From assembly GCA_963826505.1 (NCBI GenBank), contig CAWGXG010000008.1:1488001-1552000 (forward strand): a stretch of DNA of 64,000 nucleotides. Direction: 5' to 3'. This document shows, piece by piece, positions 45,484 to 54,574 of the stretch. The stretch comes from CAWGXG01 sp963826505. Lineage in GTDB: Bacteria > Chloroflexota > Anaerolineae > Aggregatilineales > Aggregatilineaceae. How positions within the stretch are numbered: position 1 is the first letter of the stretch; the number at the start of each line of letters is the position of its first letter. Position numbers and translations under genes: made by a program. The notes under the pieces were generated by a model. That model was given only the letters and a program-made list of their open reading frames with translations, did no database searches and had not been told where the DNA came from.

Positions 45484-46755
45484 ATGGTCCGAAAAGCTGC
45501 CCTGCTCATTTGCGCTCTGAGCGCATTTATCCTGCCTGGAGTCACTTTTGGCCAGAGCGGCGCGTTCCCCACGCCGCCGGGCCGCCTGGTTCTGGGCGAT
45601 GACGGCGGACTGTTCACCATGCTGGCCGACGGTTCGCAGAAGACGTATATCGTCAACGAAACCGAACCAGGCTGCTGGCTGCGCGACGGCGCGTGGAGTC
45701 CCGATGGGATGAACATCATGTACACGTCGATCTGTGGCGGCAGTTCTCCCACAGATTGGCGACCCGATCCCACCCGCTCCGATCTCGCCCCGCGCACCGC
45801 CGCTGTCATGTTGTTTGATGTGGCGACCGGTACTGCGCGCCCGTTGGTGCCCAATGATGGCGTTCACCAAGATTACGCGGGCGGTTGGAATCCCAATGGG
45901 TCGCAGATAGTCATCTACTCCGACCGCGACGAAACGCAGACCTTCAATTTGTACGTGTACGACATCCCTACCGGGCGATTGACGCAGCTCACCAGCTTCG
46001 ACTCCAACGCCAGCCGCGTCTCGTTCGATCCGACCGGGCGCTTCCTGCTTTACAACCGGCGCATCGTGGATGGCAATGATATTCATTTCGAAATCCGCGC
46101 GTTTGACACGAATACCCAGACAGACATTTCCGTCGCGCACGGCGTCACACCCAACTGGAGCCCGGACGGGCAGTGGATCGCCTATACGACCGAAAGCCCT
46201 GACGCCGATATTTACGTAATGCCAGCCACCTGCATCTTTAACGGGGGCGGCTGCAATGCCGACGCGGACGCGCACAACGTTACTTACACGCCCGACGTCT
46301 TAGAGCGTGAGCCGATCTTCAGTCCGGACCAAACTCAGATCGTCTACCTGCGCGATACCGATTTCGACCTGGGGACCGCCACTTGGGATGTGTTCCGCCA
46401 GGAATTACGCACCGGCCTGTTGAGCAACCTCACCAACACGACCGATAGCGAAGAACGCCACCGTTCGTGGGAACCGGTCGCGGTTGACAATCGCGCGGCC
46501 ATCGCGGACGTGCTGCCCGTTGTCGTGCGCGTCAGCACGGCTCAGGGCGCGGCCAATCTGCGCGATCAGCCAACCACTAATGGCGAAATCGTAGGCGTAC
46601 TGAGCAGTGGCGCGCTGCTCTTTATCCAGGGTTCGGCAGAAAATGAGACCTGGTACAAGATTACGCTGCCCGCCGACGGCACTTCAGCGTGGATTTACGG
46701 CAACCTGCTCACACCGATCGCTGGCGACCTGGGCACTGTGCCCGCTATTCAATAA
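45484..46755 (+). CDS. Secreted TolB-like beta-propeller protein with C-terminal SH3 domain
   Basis: The protein has 423 residues. A signal peptide (AALLICALSAFILPGVTFG) is followed by repeated TolB/WD40-like blades with W(S/N)PDG or NPNGSQI motifs and (D/N)LYVYDIPTG. A bacterial SH3 domain lies at about residues 345-415 (VVVRVSTAQGAANLRDQPTT, NETWYKITLPADGTSAWIYG). Such domains bind cell-wall polymers. The role is probably recognition or scaffolding at the surface. GGAG lies before the ATG, and a TTGACA promoter is upstream. Confidence 0.8.
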   Translation: MVRKAALLICALSAFILPGVTFGQSGAFPTPPGRLVLGDDGGLFTMLADGSQKTYIVNETEPGCWLRDGAWSPDGMNIMYTSICGGSSPTDWRPDPTRSDLAPRTAAVMLFDVATGTARPLVPNDGVHQDYAGGWNPNGSQIVIYSDRDETQTFNLYVYDIPTGRLTQLTSFDSNASRVSFDPTGRFLLYNRRIVDGNDIHFEIRAFDTNTQTDISVAHGVTPNWSPDGQWIAYTTESPDADIYVMPATCIFNGGGCNADADAHNVTYTPDVLEREPIFSPDQTQIVYLRDTDFDLGTATWDVFRQELRTGLLSNLTNTTDSEERHRSWEPVAVDNRAAIADVLPVVVRVSTAQGAANLRDQPTTNGEIVGVLSSGALLFIQGSAENETWYKITLPADGTSAWIYGNLLTPIAGDLGTVPAIQ

Positions 46756-46822
46756 CGCCGTGAACACAGAGCCGTGCCCAGGGGGCACGATCTCGCCTGT
46801 CCCGGTGTACCTACCCGTGAAG

Positions 46823-47719
46823 ATGTTCCGATGGGTACACCGCATCCGCTCCGACGAAGCGCTGAATTGCGTCTCGCCGGAGGTGACGACGCCTGCGGCT
46901 CCCGGGGCAGTCTCCGGCCCGAATCCCGCAGCACGCCTTCACAATACCATGAGTCAACTGGTCGCTTATGCCTTCGATCCCGACGCGAGCCAGGTCGATT
47001 ACGCGGGTCTTGGCGCCGTCGTCGAGCTAGACGAGATCACGGCGGCGGCGGTAGCTCTGCGTACCTTCGATCTGCTCAGCCTGACCGAGCGCGGACAACG
47101 CATGGCCTTCTGGATCAATCTCTACAACGCATTGATGATCCACGCTGCGATCGCGTACGGCGTGCGGCGCAGTGTCCGTGAGATCGACGGGTTTTTCGAG
47201 CGGGCGGCTTACGTCGTCAATGGCTACCGCTTCAGCGCCGACGACATCGAGCATGGTATCCTGCGCGCTAACGCCGGGCACCCCGCCGTCCCCGGACCCC
47301 GCTTTCTGGCACGCGATCCCAGGCGGAGGTTCTGCCGCGACCCGCTCGACCCGCGCATTCATTTTGCACTGAACCCATCCGTAAAGGCCCTGCTCCCTAT
47401 CGAGTTGTATCGCGCGGACGCGCTCGACACCCAGCTCACCCACGCCGGCTATTATTTCATCGGTGCGAACGGGCTGATCCTCGATCGGGACACGATGACG
47501 ATCTACCTGTCTTCAATTTTCCGTCGTTACGCGCGTGATTTTGGAGGAAGCTGGCGCAACCAGGTGGGGATCGGTGGCTATGGTTCGTTGCTGTGCTGTG
47601 TGGCACGTTATCTGCCTGACGAACGCGATCGCGAATTCATTACCGCCCACACCGACGATCTGCGCGTTCAGTTCCTGGAATATGACTGGCATTTGGACGT
47701 GGCACGGGATCGCGGCTAA
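46823..47719 (+). CDS. DUF547 domain protein
   Basis: 298 residues from the ATG at 46823. Conserved blocks are RTFDLLSLTERGQRMAFWINLYNALMIHAAI, FSADDIEHGILR, DPRIHFALNPS and a C-terminal GSLLCCVARYLPDE. DUF547 is a widespread family of unknown activity, often with a papain-like fold suggested; the Cys pair here is near the C-terminus. The start is uncertain: GTG codons at 46760 and 46805 are also in frame and no ribosome site is convincing. It follows the propeller gene closely and its stop overlaps the convergent rlmI stop. Confidence 0.7.
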   Translation: MFRWVHRIRSDEALNCVSPEVTTPAAPGAVSGPNPAARLHNTMSQLVAYAFDPDASQVDYAGLGAVVELDEITAAAVALRTFDLLSLTERGQRMAFWINLYNALMIHAAIAYGVRRSVREIDGFFERAAYVVNGYRFSADDIEHGILRANAGHPAVPGPRFLARDPRRRFCRDPLDPRIHFALNPSVKALLPIELYRADALDTQLTHAGYYFIGANGLILDRDTMTIYLSSIFRRYARDFGGSWRNQVGIGGYGSLLCCVARYLPDERDREFITAHTDDLRVQFLEYDWHLDVARDRG

Positions 47720-48957
47720 CTAACGACCGTGGCAAATAGGCATTTGAGGTACGCGCCCTCCGGGAATCCCACCGGATGATCGAGCGCGTGCCCCGTGGTT
47801 AACACTTCGCCCAACGTATGTCCTCTTTCACGCGCAACACGCGTCACCGCGTCAAAGAACGCATCCGGCGTCACCCGGCTTGAGCACGATGCCATTACGA
47901 GCACGCCACCCACGGGAGTCAACACGTCCAGCGCGAGACGCGCCAGCCGCACATATGCGGCCAGCGCCCGTTCCACTTCTGCCGCGCTTTTGGCAAACGA
48001 TGGCGGATCGACAATCACCATGTCGAAACGCTCGCCCGACCCACGGAAACTCTCCAGGCCCGCGAACGCGTCGGCAGTGATCGTCGTGTGTTCGACTGCC
48101 GCCACGCGGGGATCGTCCCGATTGAGCGCCATGTTCTCTACCGCTGCGGCCAACGCGGGCGCGCTGGCATCCAGACTCGTCACGCTGAGCGCGCCGCCCG
48201 CGGCCGCGTAGACCGAAAACCCGCCGCTGTAGGCGAACACGTCCAGCACGCGTCGTCCTGCCGCTCGCGCGCGCACCTGGGCTCGGTTCTCGCGTTGATC
48301 GAAGAAAAAGCCAGTTTTGTGTCCGCGGACCACGTCAGCGGCAAACCGCAGACCGTTTTCACGAAACCGCACAGTCCCGGAGAATGACTCCCCGGCCAAC
48401 AGTGTGCCGTCGCGCAGATCGTGGCGGGCGGTGATAGCCTCCACACCCCGGCTGACGCGCAATACCACGTGCTCGCTGGGCTGCACCGCCGCTAACCCTT
48501 CCACCACGGCGCGCAGGTGCGGCAGCCAAGCCCCGCTATACAGCTTGATAACCAGGGTGTCCGCGTAGCGGTCGATTACGAGGCCGGGCAAGCCGTCATT
48601 CTCGCCATGTACCATCCGGTACCCATCCGTGCCCTGCCCCAACAGCGGATCGCGCCGCGCTGCCGCCGCGCGCAAGCGGTCCACGAACCACACCGCGTTG
48701 ATCGTGGCGGGGGTGCGGTGTTGGAGAATGCGCACCCGGATCGGGGAATCGGGATCGTACAGTCCGACGGCCATGAAGCGCCGTTTGCCGTCGAAGATCA
48801 CGGCCAAGTCGCCGGGCATACCCTCGTGGCTTTGGGAGAGAATCGCCTGATCGAATACCCAGGGATGCCCGCCGCGCAGCGCGCGTTCTGCCGCCGGGGT
48901 GACGCGCAGCGCTATGCGGCGCTCAGCGGGTTGGGGCAGATGATCGAGAACAGTCAT
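47716..48957 (-). CDS. RlmI-like 23S rRNA (cytosine-C5) methyltransferase
   Basis: 413 residues from the ATG at 48957. An N-terminal PUA-like domain (LRVTPAAERALRGGHPWVFDQAI) precedes a Rossmann methyltransferase with LDVFAYSGGFSVYAA, IVDPPSFAKS and LVMASCSSRV (the last Cys-Ser pair fits a C5 methyltransferase). Family members methylate C1962 of 23S rRNA. A GTG at 48975 overlaps the stop of the CorC-like gene (GTGA) and may be the real, coupled start, adding six residues. Its stop shares four bases with the DUF547 stop. Confidence 0.85.
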   Translation of the reverse strand: MTVLDHLPQPAERRIALRVTPAAERALRGGHPWVFDQAILSQSHEGMPGDLAVIFDGKRRFMAVGLYDPDSPIRVRILQHRTPATINAVWFVDRLRAAAARRDPLLGQGTDGYRMVHGENDGLPGLVIDRYADTLVIKLYSGAWLPHLRAVVEGLAAVQPSEHVVLRVSRGVEAITARHDLRDGTLLAGESFSGTVRFRENGLRFAADVVRGHKTGFFFDQRENRAQVRARAAGRRVLDVFAYSGGFSVYAAAGGALSVTSLDASAPALAAAVENMALNRDDPRVAAVEHTTITADAFAGLESFRGSGERFDMVIVDPPSFAKSAAEVERALAAYVRLARLALDVLTPVGGVLVMASCSSRVTPDAFFDAVTRVARERGHTLGEVLTTGHALDHPVGFPEGAYLKCLFATVVS

Positions 48958-48971
48958 CACGGGAGCCGGCC

Positions 48972-50390
48972 TCACCGGCCAGCGGGTGACTCGTCAGCAT
49001 CCGGACCAGCGTTGTCGACTGATCCTTCGGCGGAATCACCGGGCCGACAGCCGTCTGGACCGGAATCACGAGTCACAAAGCGCACACGCGCCACGCGCAT
49101 CTCGTCCATTTCTTCGACGCGCACGCGCAATTCCCCAAATGGCACACAGTCGCCCACGATAGGGATCCGATCGAGGCGTTCGGCCACGTACCCGCCGATC
49201 GTCGCTGACTGGGGGCTGCCACCCGGCTCGCCGAAGCGCTCGGTCACGTCGTGCATGCTCGTGAGGCCGTCGATCAGCGCGGCGGCGTCATCCAGATTCC
49301 CGTGGGCGGCCTCCAGGTCGAATTCGTCTTGCACTTCGCCGACCAATTCTTCGAGAATATCTTCCATCGTGGCGATGCCTGCCATCCCGCCAAACTCGTC
49401 GATCACCACGGCAAAATGCATCTTGCGGCGCTTCATTTGCTCCAACACGCGATCCACGCTGGCCCGCTCCGGGAAAAACAGCGGCGTCCGCAGCACGGTC
49501 GACAGGTCGAGCGGGGCATCTGGCACGTCCTGGGCCAGCAGCTCCGGCTTATGGACGATCAAATCGAACAGGTCCTTTGTATGCAGCACGCCCACCACCC
49601 GGTCGATCGAGTCGCGGTATACGGGATAGCGCGAATAGGGGCCGGTCGAGACTTTCTCTAACACGACGCGAAACGGCGCATCGACGGCAATCGCATCGAC
49701 TTCAACGCGTGGCTGCATTACCTCGTGAATGTAAATATCGCCGAAATCGAAGGCCGCCTGTAAGAGTTGTTCTTCGGTGTCTTCGATCAACCCGGCTTCG
49801 TACGCGGAGTGTACTAACATGCCCAGCTCTTCCGCCGAATGGACGTGCTCGTGTCCGCTGGCGGGCTGGAAGCCCATCAGGCGCACGACGCCGTTACCGA
49901 TTTCGTTCATGATCCAGATCACCGGGCGGAACACGTGGAAGAACACGGTCGTGGGCCGCGCCACGATGATCGACGTGCCTTCCGGGTATTGCAGCGCGAT
50001 CGACTTAGGCGCGAGTTCTCCGAAAGTGATGTGCAGCATCGTCACCAGCGCGAATCCGACCGCGATTGCGAAACCGTGACCCAACCCAACCGCGAGATGG
50101 TGCGGCAGCACCGCCTCAAATAAGGATTCCAACAGCCCGCCGATGGCCGGTTCACCGATCCAGCCCAGCCCCAGGCTGGCGAGCGTGATCCCAAGCTGGG
50201 TAGCCGCAATGTAGTTATCCAGATGGTTGATAGCCTGCTGTGCCGCGACTGCCCCCGCGTGCCCTTCTTCAGCCAGTTGGGCAATGCGCGTGCGGCGCGA
50301 TCCAACCAGGGCAAATTCGGCAGCCACGAAAAATCCATTGATGAAAACGAGGACAAAAACGGCCAGCAAGCCGCCCACTGCATTCGCCAT
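48972..50390 (-). CDS. CorC/HlyC-type membrane protein with DUF21 and CBS domains
   Basis: The protein has 472 residues. A DUF21 membrane region with four hydrophobic segments (GGLLAVFVLVFINGFFVAAE first) is followed by two CBS domains (about 200-330: HEVMQPRVEVDAI, HFAVVIDEFGGMAG) and a CorC/HlyC C-terminal domain (about 345-440). Similar to MpfA/CNNM transporters of magnesium or sodium; old haemolysin names in this family are historical. The tail is acidic. The ATG at 50390 has GGGAGCG upstream. It is followed tightly by the methyltransferase, with a possible GTGA overlap. Confidence 0.88.
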   Translation of the reverse strand: MANAVGGLLAVFVLVFINGFFVAAEFALVGSRRTRIAQLAEEGHAGAVAAQQAINHLDNYIAATQLGITLASLGLGWIGEPAIGGLLESLFEAVLPHHLAVGLGHGFAIAVGFALVTMLHITFGELAPKSIALQYPEGTSIIVARPTTVFFHVFRPVIWIMNEIGNGVVRLMGFQPASGHEHVHSAEELGMLVHSAYEAGLIEDTEEQLLQAAFDFGDIYIHEVMQPRVEVDAIAVDAPFRVVLEKVSTGPYSRYPVYRDSIDRVVGVLHTKDLFDLIVHKPELLAQDVPDAPLDLSTVLRTPLFFPERASVDRVLEQMKRRKMHFAVVIDEFGGMAGIATMEDILEELVGEVQDEFDLEAAHGNLDDAAALIDGLTSMHDVTERFGEPGGSPQSATIGGYVAERLDRIPIVGDCVPFGELRVRVEEMDEMRVARVRFVTRDSGPDGCRPGDSAEGSVDNAGPDADESPAGR

Positions 50391-50550
50391 GATGCGCTCC
50401 CGGCGTGGGCCGGGCTTTTCAATCAGATGCCTGAGCAGCCCACGCTTGCATAACCTTAGCACACCTTACGGGAGAAGCCCAAAGCGCGGGAAACAGCGAG
50501 GAAGTATTGCAGCAAACAGGACCAAATAAGACACAGAGAAGATCACAAGA

Positions 50551-50584
50551 GCGCAGCGAGGAAGGTCTCAATTCCCCGCTGCGC
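50551..50584 (-). terminator. Hairpin downstream of the small gene at 50.7 kb
   Basis: An 11-position stem (50551-50561 with 50574-50584) has one mismatch and a 12-base loop. It is followed on the minus strand by TCTTGTG, a weak T run. Confidence 0.4.
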
Positions 50585-50617
50585 CCTCAACAGATTTTGC
50601 ACCGCAGCTCTTTATTT

Positions 50618-50848
50618 TCACAGCACCGCGTGTGCCATTTCCGGCGCGTTTTGCAGCACGCGCCGCATGAAGGTCAGCGCCTGAAGTTCCGAAGTGCGGC
50701 CCTCGACAATATCCGCGATCCAGGCGAGTGCCTCGCGTTCGTCCATGCAGTAGGCCAACACAACCGTCTGCGCATCACCAATCGCACCGTTCGCCCGCCC
50801 CTGTGCGATCCATTCGTGCAGCCGCATGTTCTGGTAGGAATTGTTCAT
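50618..50848 (-). CDS. Small hypothetical protein, 76 aa
   Basis: Not recognised. It is a soluble, mostly helical protein (LHEWIAQGRANG, LAYCMDEREALAWIADIVEG, LQALTFMRRVL) with no signal peptide. AGAGGA lies 8 bases before the ATG, and composition is coding-like. It is transcribed away from the cNMP-binding gene. Without homology the evidence is the ribosome site, length and absence of an opposing frame. Confidence 0.5.
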   Translation of the reverse strand: MNNSYQNMRLHEWIAQGRANGAIGDAQTVVLAYCMDEREALAWIADIVEGRTSELQALTFMRRVLQNAPEMAHAVL

Positions 50849-51138
50849 GACCGTGGTCCTCTTGCACCCGTATGCCGTGTATCGACATCATTTCCTGCTT
50901 AATATACGTACTATACGCGCGAACAGTTCCACAATCTGGACCGCCCCCTGACGCCCATCCGACCCCATACCGACGCTCCCTACGCTCACCTGACAGCGCG
51001 CCCGCCCGCACAGGATGCGTCAGGACGGTCAGCTTTTTCTTTTCTCATACGGCAGGTTGTGTTATGCTGCGAGCAGTCTTACGACCGCCTGAGCGCGGCA
51101 CACCTGCCGCCGCGGTTCTCAAGCAGAGGAGAGTCACT

Positions 51139-51606
51139 ATGATCACCCCGACCATGCTGTCTGCCAGCCCGATTTTCGCCGGCCTAACCGAAGACCAGTT
51201 GACAGCGTTCGCCATGTTGGCGGAGGATGTCACCTGTGTGGCTGGCGAAGCGCTCTTTCGCGAAGGCGAAGAGGCCAGCCGCCTGTATATCCTGATCAGC
51301 GGCAAAATCAGCGTGCAGGTACAGGCCACTTCATTGAACCAGCCGCTCACGATCGTCACGCTTGGGACGCCGGGCCAGCTTGTCGGGTGGTCCGGGTTCA
51401 TGCCGCCCCACTACTACACAGCCGCAGCGGTCTGCCAGGAGCGCAGCCGCCTCGCGGCGCTGGACGGTATCGCCTTCAACCGTCTGCTCGACGATAGTCC
51501 GACGCTGGGACTCACCATCATGCGGCGCATCGCCGAAGTGATCAGCGACCGGCTGCGCAACACGCAGCGCATCGTGCTCAAGACACTCTACCAGAGCGAC
51601 CAGTAG
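51139..51606 (+). CDS. Cyclic nucleotide-binding (CRP-type) domain protein without HTH
   Basis: The protein has 155 residues and consists of one cNMP-binding beta-roll: ASPIFAGLTEDQLTAFAMLAEDV, LFREGEEASRLYILISGKI and a phosphate-binding cassette region around LGTPGQLVGWSGFMPP, then the C helix. The usual RAA phosphate-binding pattern is not evident, so true cAMP binding is uncertain, and the DNA-binding wing of CRP is absent. It may be a sensor-only or partner protein. AGAGGAGAG precedes the ATG at 51139. The open frame extends far upstream but is not used by any visible start signal. Confidence 0.82.
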   Translation: MITPTMLSASPIFAGLTEDQLTAFAMLAEDVTCVAGEALFREGEEASRLYILISGKISVQVQATSLNQPLTIVTLGTPGQLVGWSGFMPPHYYTAAAVCQERSRLAALDGIAFNRLLDDSPTLGLTIMRRIAEVISDRLRNTQRIVLKTLYQSDQ

Positions 51607-51631
51607 CCCGCGCCACTTCCATCACATACGA

Positions 51632-51659
51632 TTGAACTATCTCCCCCGACTGCTATAAT
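51632..51659 (+). promoter_or_regulatory. Promoter of ttuB-ttuA
   Basis: TTGAAC (51632-51637) and a perfect TATAAT (51654-51659) are 16 bp apart, with TGC before the -10. Confidence 0.7.
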
Positions 51660-51700
51660 CTGGGCAGATTGATGGGTTGGAAGAGGTCAAGGTGTGACAC

Positions 51701-51943
51701 ATGACAGAAAACAACCAGGCCAACACAGTCACTTCGGCAGCGCCCACCAAAACTGCGACGCTCACCTACCGCCGCGAAGCCTTCACCGTAGCGCCAGGCA
51801 CCAGCCTGCACGACGCGATTTTGGCCTGCGGACTGAATCCGGAAACCGTCCTCGCCACGCGCGACGGCACCCTGATCACGGAAGAAGTCATCGTGCGGGT
51901 TAACGATCACATCAAGCTGATCGCCACTATCTCGGGAGGCTGA
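51701..51943 (+). CDS. ttuB: TtuB-like ubiquitin-fold sulfur carrier (MoaD/ThiS family)
   Basis: The protein has 80 residues: an 18-residue disordered head and a beta-grasp domain (TLTYRREAFTVAPGTSLHDAILACGL, VNDHIKLIATISGG). The C-terminal Gly-Gly is the site that is adenylated and thiocarboxylated in TtuB, MoaD, ThiS and Urm1. It is 4 bases before the TtuA-like gene, which argues for tRNA thiolation rather than thiamine or Moco synthesis. The activating TtuC/MoeB enzyme is not in the window. Symbol assigned by context and fold, not by a distinguishing motif. Confidence 0.8.
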   Translation: MTENNQANTVTSAAPTKTATLTYRREAFTVAPGTSLHDAILACGLNPETVLATRDGTLITEEVIVRVNDHIKLIATISGG

Positions 51944-51947
51944 GCGT

Positions 51948-52931
51948 ATGGCCGGACGCATTCGCGGGCCGCTCTACTGCCGGGTATGTGGCGAAAAAGC
52001 CGCCGTCAACATGCGCCAGCACAAGCTGGCGCTGTGTGGTCCGCACTTTGTTGACTGGGTCCACAAGCAGACCGATCGTTTCATCGAGAAATACCACATG
52101 GCGACCCGCGACGAACGGATTCTCGTGGCGGTGAGCGGCGGCAAAGATAGTCTGGCCCTGTGGGACATCCTGCTGACGCTCGGCTATCAGGCGGACGGGC
52201 TGTATATCGGTCTGGGCATCGACGGCGGCATCGATTACAGCGGTCAATCCTACGGTTACGTGCAGGACTTCATCGCCGCGCGGCCCGATCAGGCGCTGAC
52301 GCTGCACACCGTCGACGTGGAGCAAATCTACGGCGCGACGATTCCGGCAGCGGCCCGCCTGACGCTGCGCGGACACAAAAAACCGTGTTCGCTGTGCGGG
52401 CTAACCAAGCGCCATATCATGAACCGGGTGGCGCTCGATCACGGCTACGATGTACTGGCGACGGGCCACAATCTCGACGACGAAGCCGCCGTGCTGTTTG
52501 GCAATACGCTCACCTGGCAAACTGATTATCTGGCGCGCCAGGGTCCAGTTCTACCGCCGAGCCATCCGGGCTTAGCGCGCAAAGTCAAGCCGCTGTTCCG
52601 CTTCTACGAGCGCGAGATGGCAGCTTATGCCATTTTGCGCGGCATCGACTACGTTTACGAAGAATGCCCACACGCGGCAGGCGCTACGAGTCTGCGCTAT
52701 AAAGAGATTCTCAACCAGATGGAACTCGACAGCCCGGGCGTCAAGCTCCAGTTTTTCCTGCGTTTTTTGAAGGCGCGGGATGATTACGGCGTGTTCGCGT
52801 TGGCGGATGCCGGCGAAGCCGTCGCGCTCAACACCTGCCCGCGCTGCGAGCAGCCGACCACGAATGACGGCGAGTGCGCTTTTTGCCGCACGTGGGATCG
52901 CATTGCAGCTCGTGCCGCCATGCCTGATTGA
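51948..52931 (+). CDS. ttuA: TtuA/Ncs6-like tRNA 2-thiolation enzyme
   Basis: The protein has 327 residues. An N-terminal zinc ribbon (CRVCGEKAAVNMRQHKLALC) leads to a PP-loop ATP pyrophosphatase (VAVSGGKDSLALWD), the cluster/catalytic CSLCG motif (about residue 146), ATGHNLDDEAA and a C-terminal zinc finger (CPRCEQ, CAFC). TtuA with TtuB thiolates tRNA uridine (s2T54 in Thermus); related Ncs6/CTU1 with Urm1 modifies U34. The ribosome site GGGAGG overlaps the ttuB end, so the two are coupled. Cytosolic, and Fe-S dependent by family knowledge, which links it to the suf locus only by inference. Confidence 0.88.
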   Translation: MAGRIRGPLYCRVCGEKAAVNMRQHKLALCGPHFVDWVHKQTDRFIEKYHMATRDERILVAVSGGKDSLALWDILLTLGYQADGLYIGLGIDGGIDYSGQSYGYVQDFIAARPDQALTLHTVDVEQIYGATIPAAARLTLRGHKKPCSLCGLTKRHIMNRVALDHGYDVLATGHNLDDEAAVLFGNTLTWQTDYLARQGPVLPPSHPGLARKVKPLFRFYEREMAAYAILRGIDYVYEECPHAAGATSLRYKEILNQMELDSPGVKLQFFLRFLKARDDYGVFALADAGEAVALNTCPRCEQPTTNDGECAFCRTWDRIAARAAMPD

Positions 52932-52937
52932 AAGCGG

Positions 52938-53040
52938 TTACCACAGAGGGCGCAGAGATCGGAGCGGGAAAAGCGAGAGGACCTGTTTCCCCGGATTTTT
53001 TTCATGTTTTTCTCCGCGTCTTTTGCGATCTCGGCGGTGA
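52938..53040. repeat. Imperfect inverted-repeat intergenic element
   Basis: The left end TTACCACAGAG and the reverse complement of the right end (TCACCGCCGAG) match at 8 of 11 positions, and both flanks contain CGCAGAG/CGCGGAGA-type words typical of short palindromic intergenic repeats. It lies between ttuA and era. Only one copy is seen in the window, so the repeat nature is inferred. Confidence 0.35.
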
Positions 53041-53090
53041 GTTTGGTTCCTGGCCGTCCCCGTTCTGACCATCCCGCTCGCCCGCGAATG

Positions 53091-53099
53091 TGGTACAAT
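53091..53099 (+). promoter_or_regulatory. Extended -10 promoter of era
   Basis: TGGTACAAT, an extended -10, lies 70 bases before the era ATG. No -35 at proper spacing. Confidence 0.5.
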
Positions 53100-53168
53100 A
53101 CGCGGCGGCGCAGCGGTCCTGCGCTCCCCACTTCACAGGGGTGCTAGAACGCCACATGAGGAATGCTG

Positions 53169-54132
53169 ATGACCGACGATTTTGACGATCTGCTCCCGAT
53201 TCCGGACGAGGACGATCTGCCTGAAGGCCACAAAAGCGGCTTTGTCGCCGTGATCGGGCGGCCTAACGTGGGCAAGTCCACGCTGATGAACGCGCTGCTG
53301 GGCGAGAAGATCGCCATCGTCAGCCCCAAGCCGCAGACCACACGTCTGCGCCAGCTGGGCATCCTGACGCGCGACGACGTGCAGATCGTGTTCGTGGATA
53401 CGCCGGGCATTCACAATCCGCGCACGGCATTGGGCGAATTCATGGTCAATGTCGCGGTCGAAGCCCTGCGCGATGCGGACGTGATCGTCTTCGTGGTGGA
53501 TTCCAGCGCGCCGCCCAGTATCGAAGATCAGGCGCATCGCGGAGTTGGTACGCTCCGCGCTGGATGTCACGCCGGTCCTGCTGGTGCTCAACAAGATCGA
53601 TCTGGTAGAGTTGCCGGAACAGCTCGAGTCCTCGTGCGCGACACTGCACGCACTGGTGCCCGACGCGGACGCGCTGCGCACCAACGCCAAAGGCGGCGAC
53701 GGCTGTGCCGCCGTGCTGGCACACCTGATCGATAAGCTGCCGCTTGGCCCGCGCTATTATCCCGCCGACCAGATTTCGGACACTGCCGTGCGCGACATCG
53801 TCGCAGAGATGATCCGTGAGAAGGTGCTGCTCAACCTGGACCAGGAAGTGCCGCACGGCGTCGCCACGCAGGTGGAGGAATTCAAGCGCCGCAGCGACGA
53901 GATGACTTACATCAGCGCGACGGTGTATGTCGAGCGGGACTCGCACAAGGGCATCGTGATCGGCAAGAACGGAGCCATGCTCAAGACGATCAGCCAGCAG
54001 GCGCGCGAGGAGATTGAAACGTTCGTTGGGACGCGCGTGTACCTTGAATTGTGGGTCAAAGTGCTGAAGAACTGGCGGCGCGACGATAACGCTCTGCGCC
54101 GCCTGGGCTACCGCCTCCCCCGGAAAGGGTAG
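53169..54132 (+). CDS. era: GTPase Era, one frameshift
   Basis: Essential GTPase for 16S rRNA and 30S maturation. G domain: GRPNVGKST (G1), KPQTTRLRQLGI, VDTPGIHNP (G3) and NKIDLV (G4), with a C-terminal KH RNA-binding domain containing GIVIGKNGAMLKTI. One extra base near 53533-53535 breaks the frame; removing it gives SIEDQAIAELVRSALDVTP and 321 codons, normal length. The ATG at 53169 has GAGGA 6 bases upstream and is preferred to that at 53163. The Nudix gene follows after 6 bases. Confidence 0.93.
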
Positions 54133-54138
54133 CGCGGC

Positions 54139-54570
54139 GTGTCGGATTCGAAAGTGCCCGTCCTGACGGCGCGAGGGATCGTCCAGCGCGGCGATCGCGT
54201 GCTGATGGTCCAGCACCACTACATGAATCCCGCTAACACGGGCAAGTGGTCACTACCGGGTGGACGAATCGCATCGGAAGATGTCGACCTCGAAGCGACG
54301 CTGCGCCGCGAACTACGCGAGGAGTTCCAACTTGAGGTGGAGCTGGTGCAGTTCGTCGGGGCGTTTGTGCACCGCGGCAATGAGCATCACCTCTTCCACG
54401 TGTACCCGTGCAGCGAGGTGATCGTCGCCGCGCCGGACGAGATCGCGGCGGTCGCATGGCTGACACTGGACGAAATTGTGGCCCACGACGCCGAAGGGCG
54501 TTTGTTCGCGGATTTCATGCTAGAGGCGATCCGGACTGTTCTGAGTCCGCACAACAACGCCACTGCCTGA
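54139..54570 (+). CDS. Nudix hydrolase
   Basis: The protein has 143 residues. The Nudix box runs from GGRIASEDVDLEATLRRE to REEFQLE (GX5EX7REUXEEXGU-like, with divergence at the last positions); the REEF Glu residues are the metal ligands. Substrates in the family are NDP-X compounds such as oxidised nucleotides or ADP-ribose, not predictable here. The GTG start at 54139 lies 6 bases after era. The 3' end converges on ribF with 4 bases between stops. Confidence 0.85.
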   Translation: MSDSKVPVLTARGIVQRGDRVLMVQHHYMNPANTGKWSLPGGRIASEDVDLEATLRRELREEFQLEVELVQFVGAFVHRGNEHHLFHVYPCSEVIVAAPDEIAAVAWLTLDEIVAHDAEGRLFADFMLEAIRTVLSPHNNATA

Positions 54571-54574
54571 TCAG

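Noticed and set aside
47716..47719. Overlapping stops of convergent DUF547 and RlmI genes as a regulatory device
   Set aside because: Four-base overlap of stops is common in compact genomes and has no further evidence.
50872..51138. An N-terminal extension of the cNMP-binding protein
   Set aside because: The upstream codons are open but have no ribosome site, and the domain begins right after the ATG at 51139.
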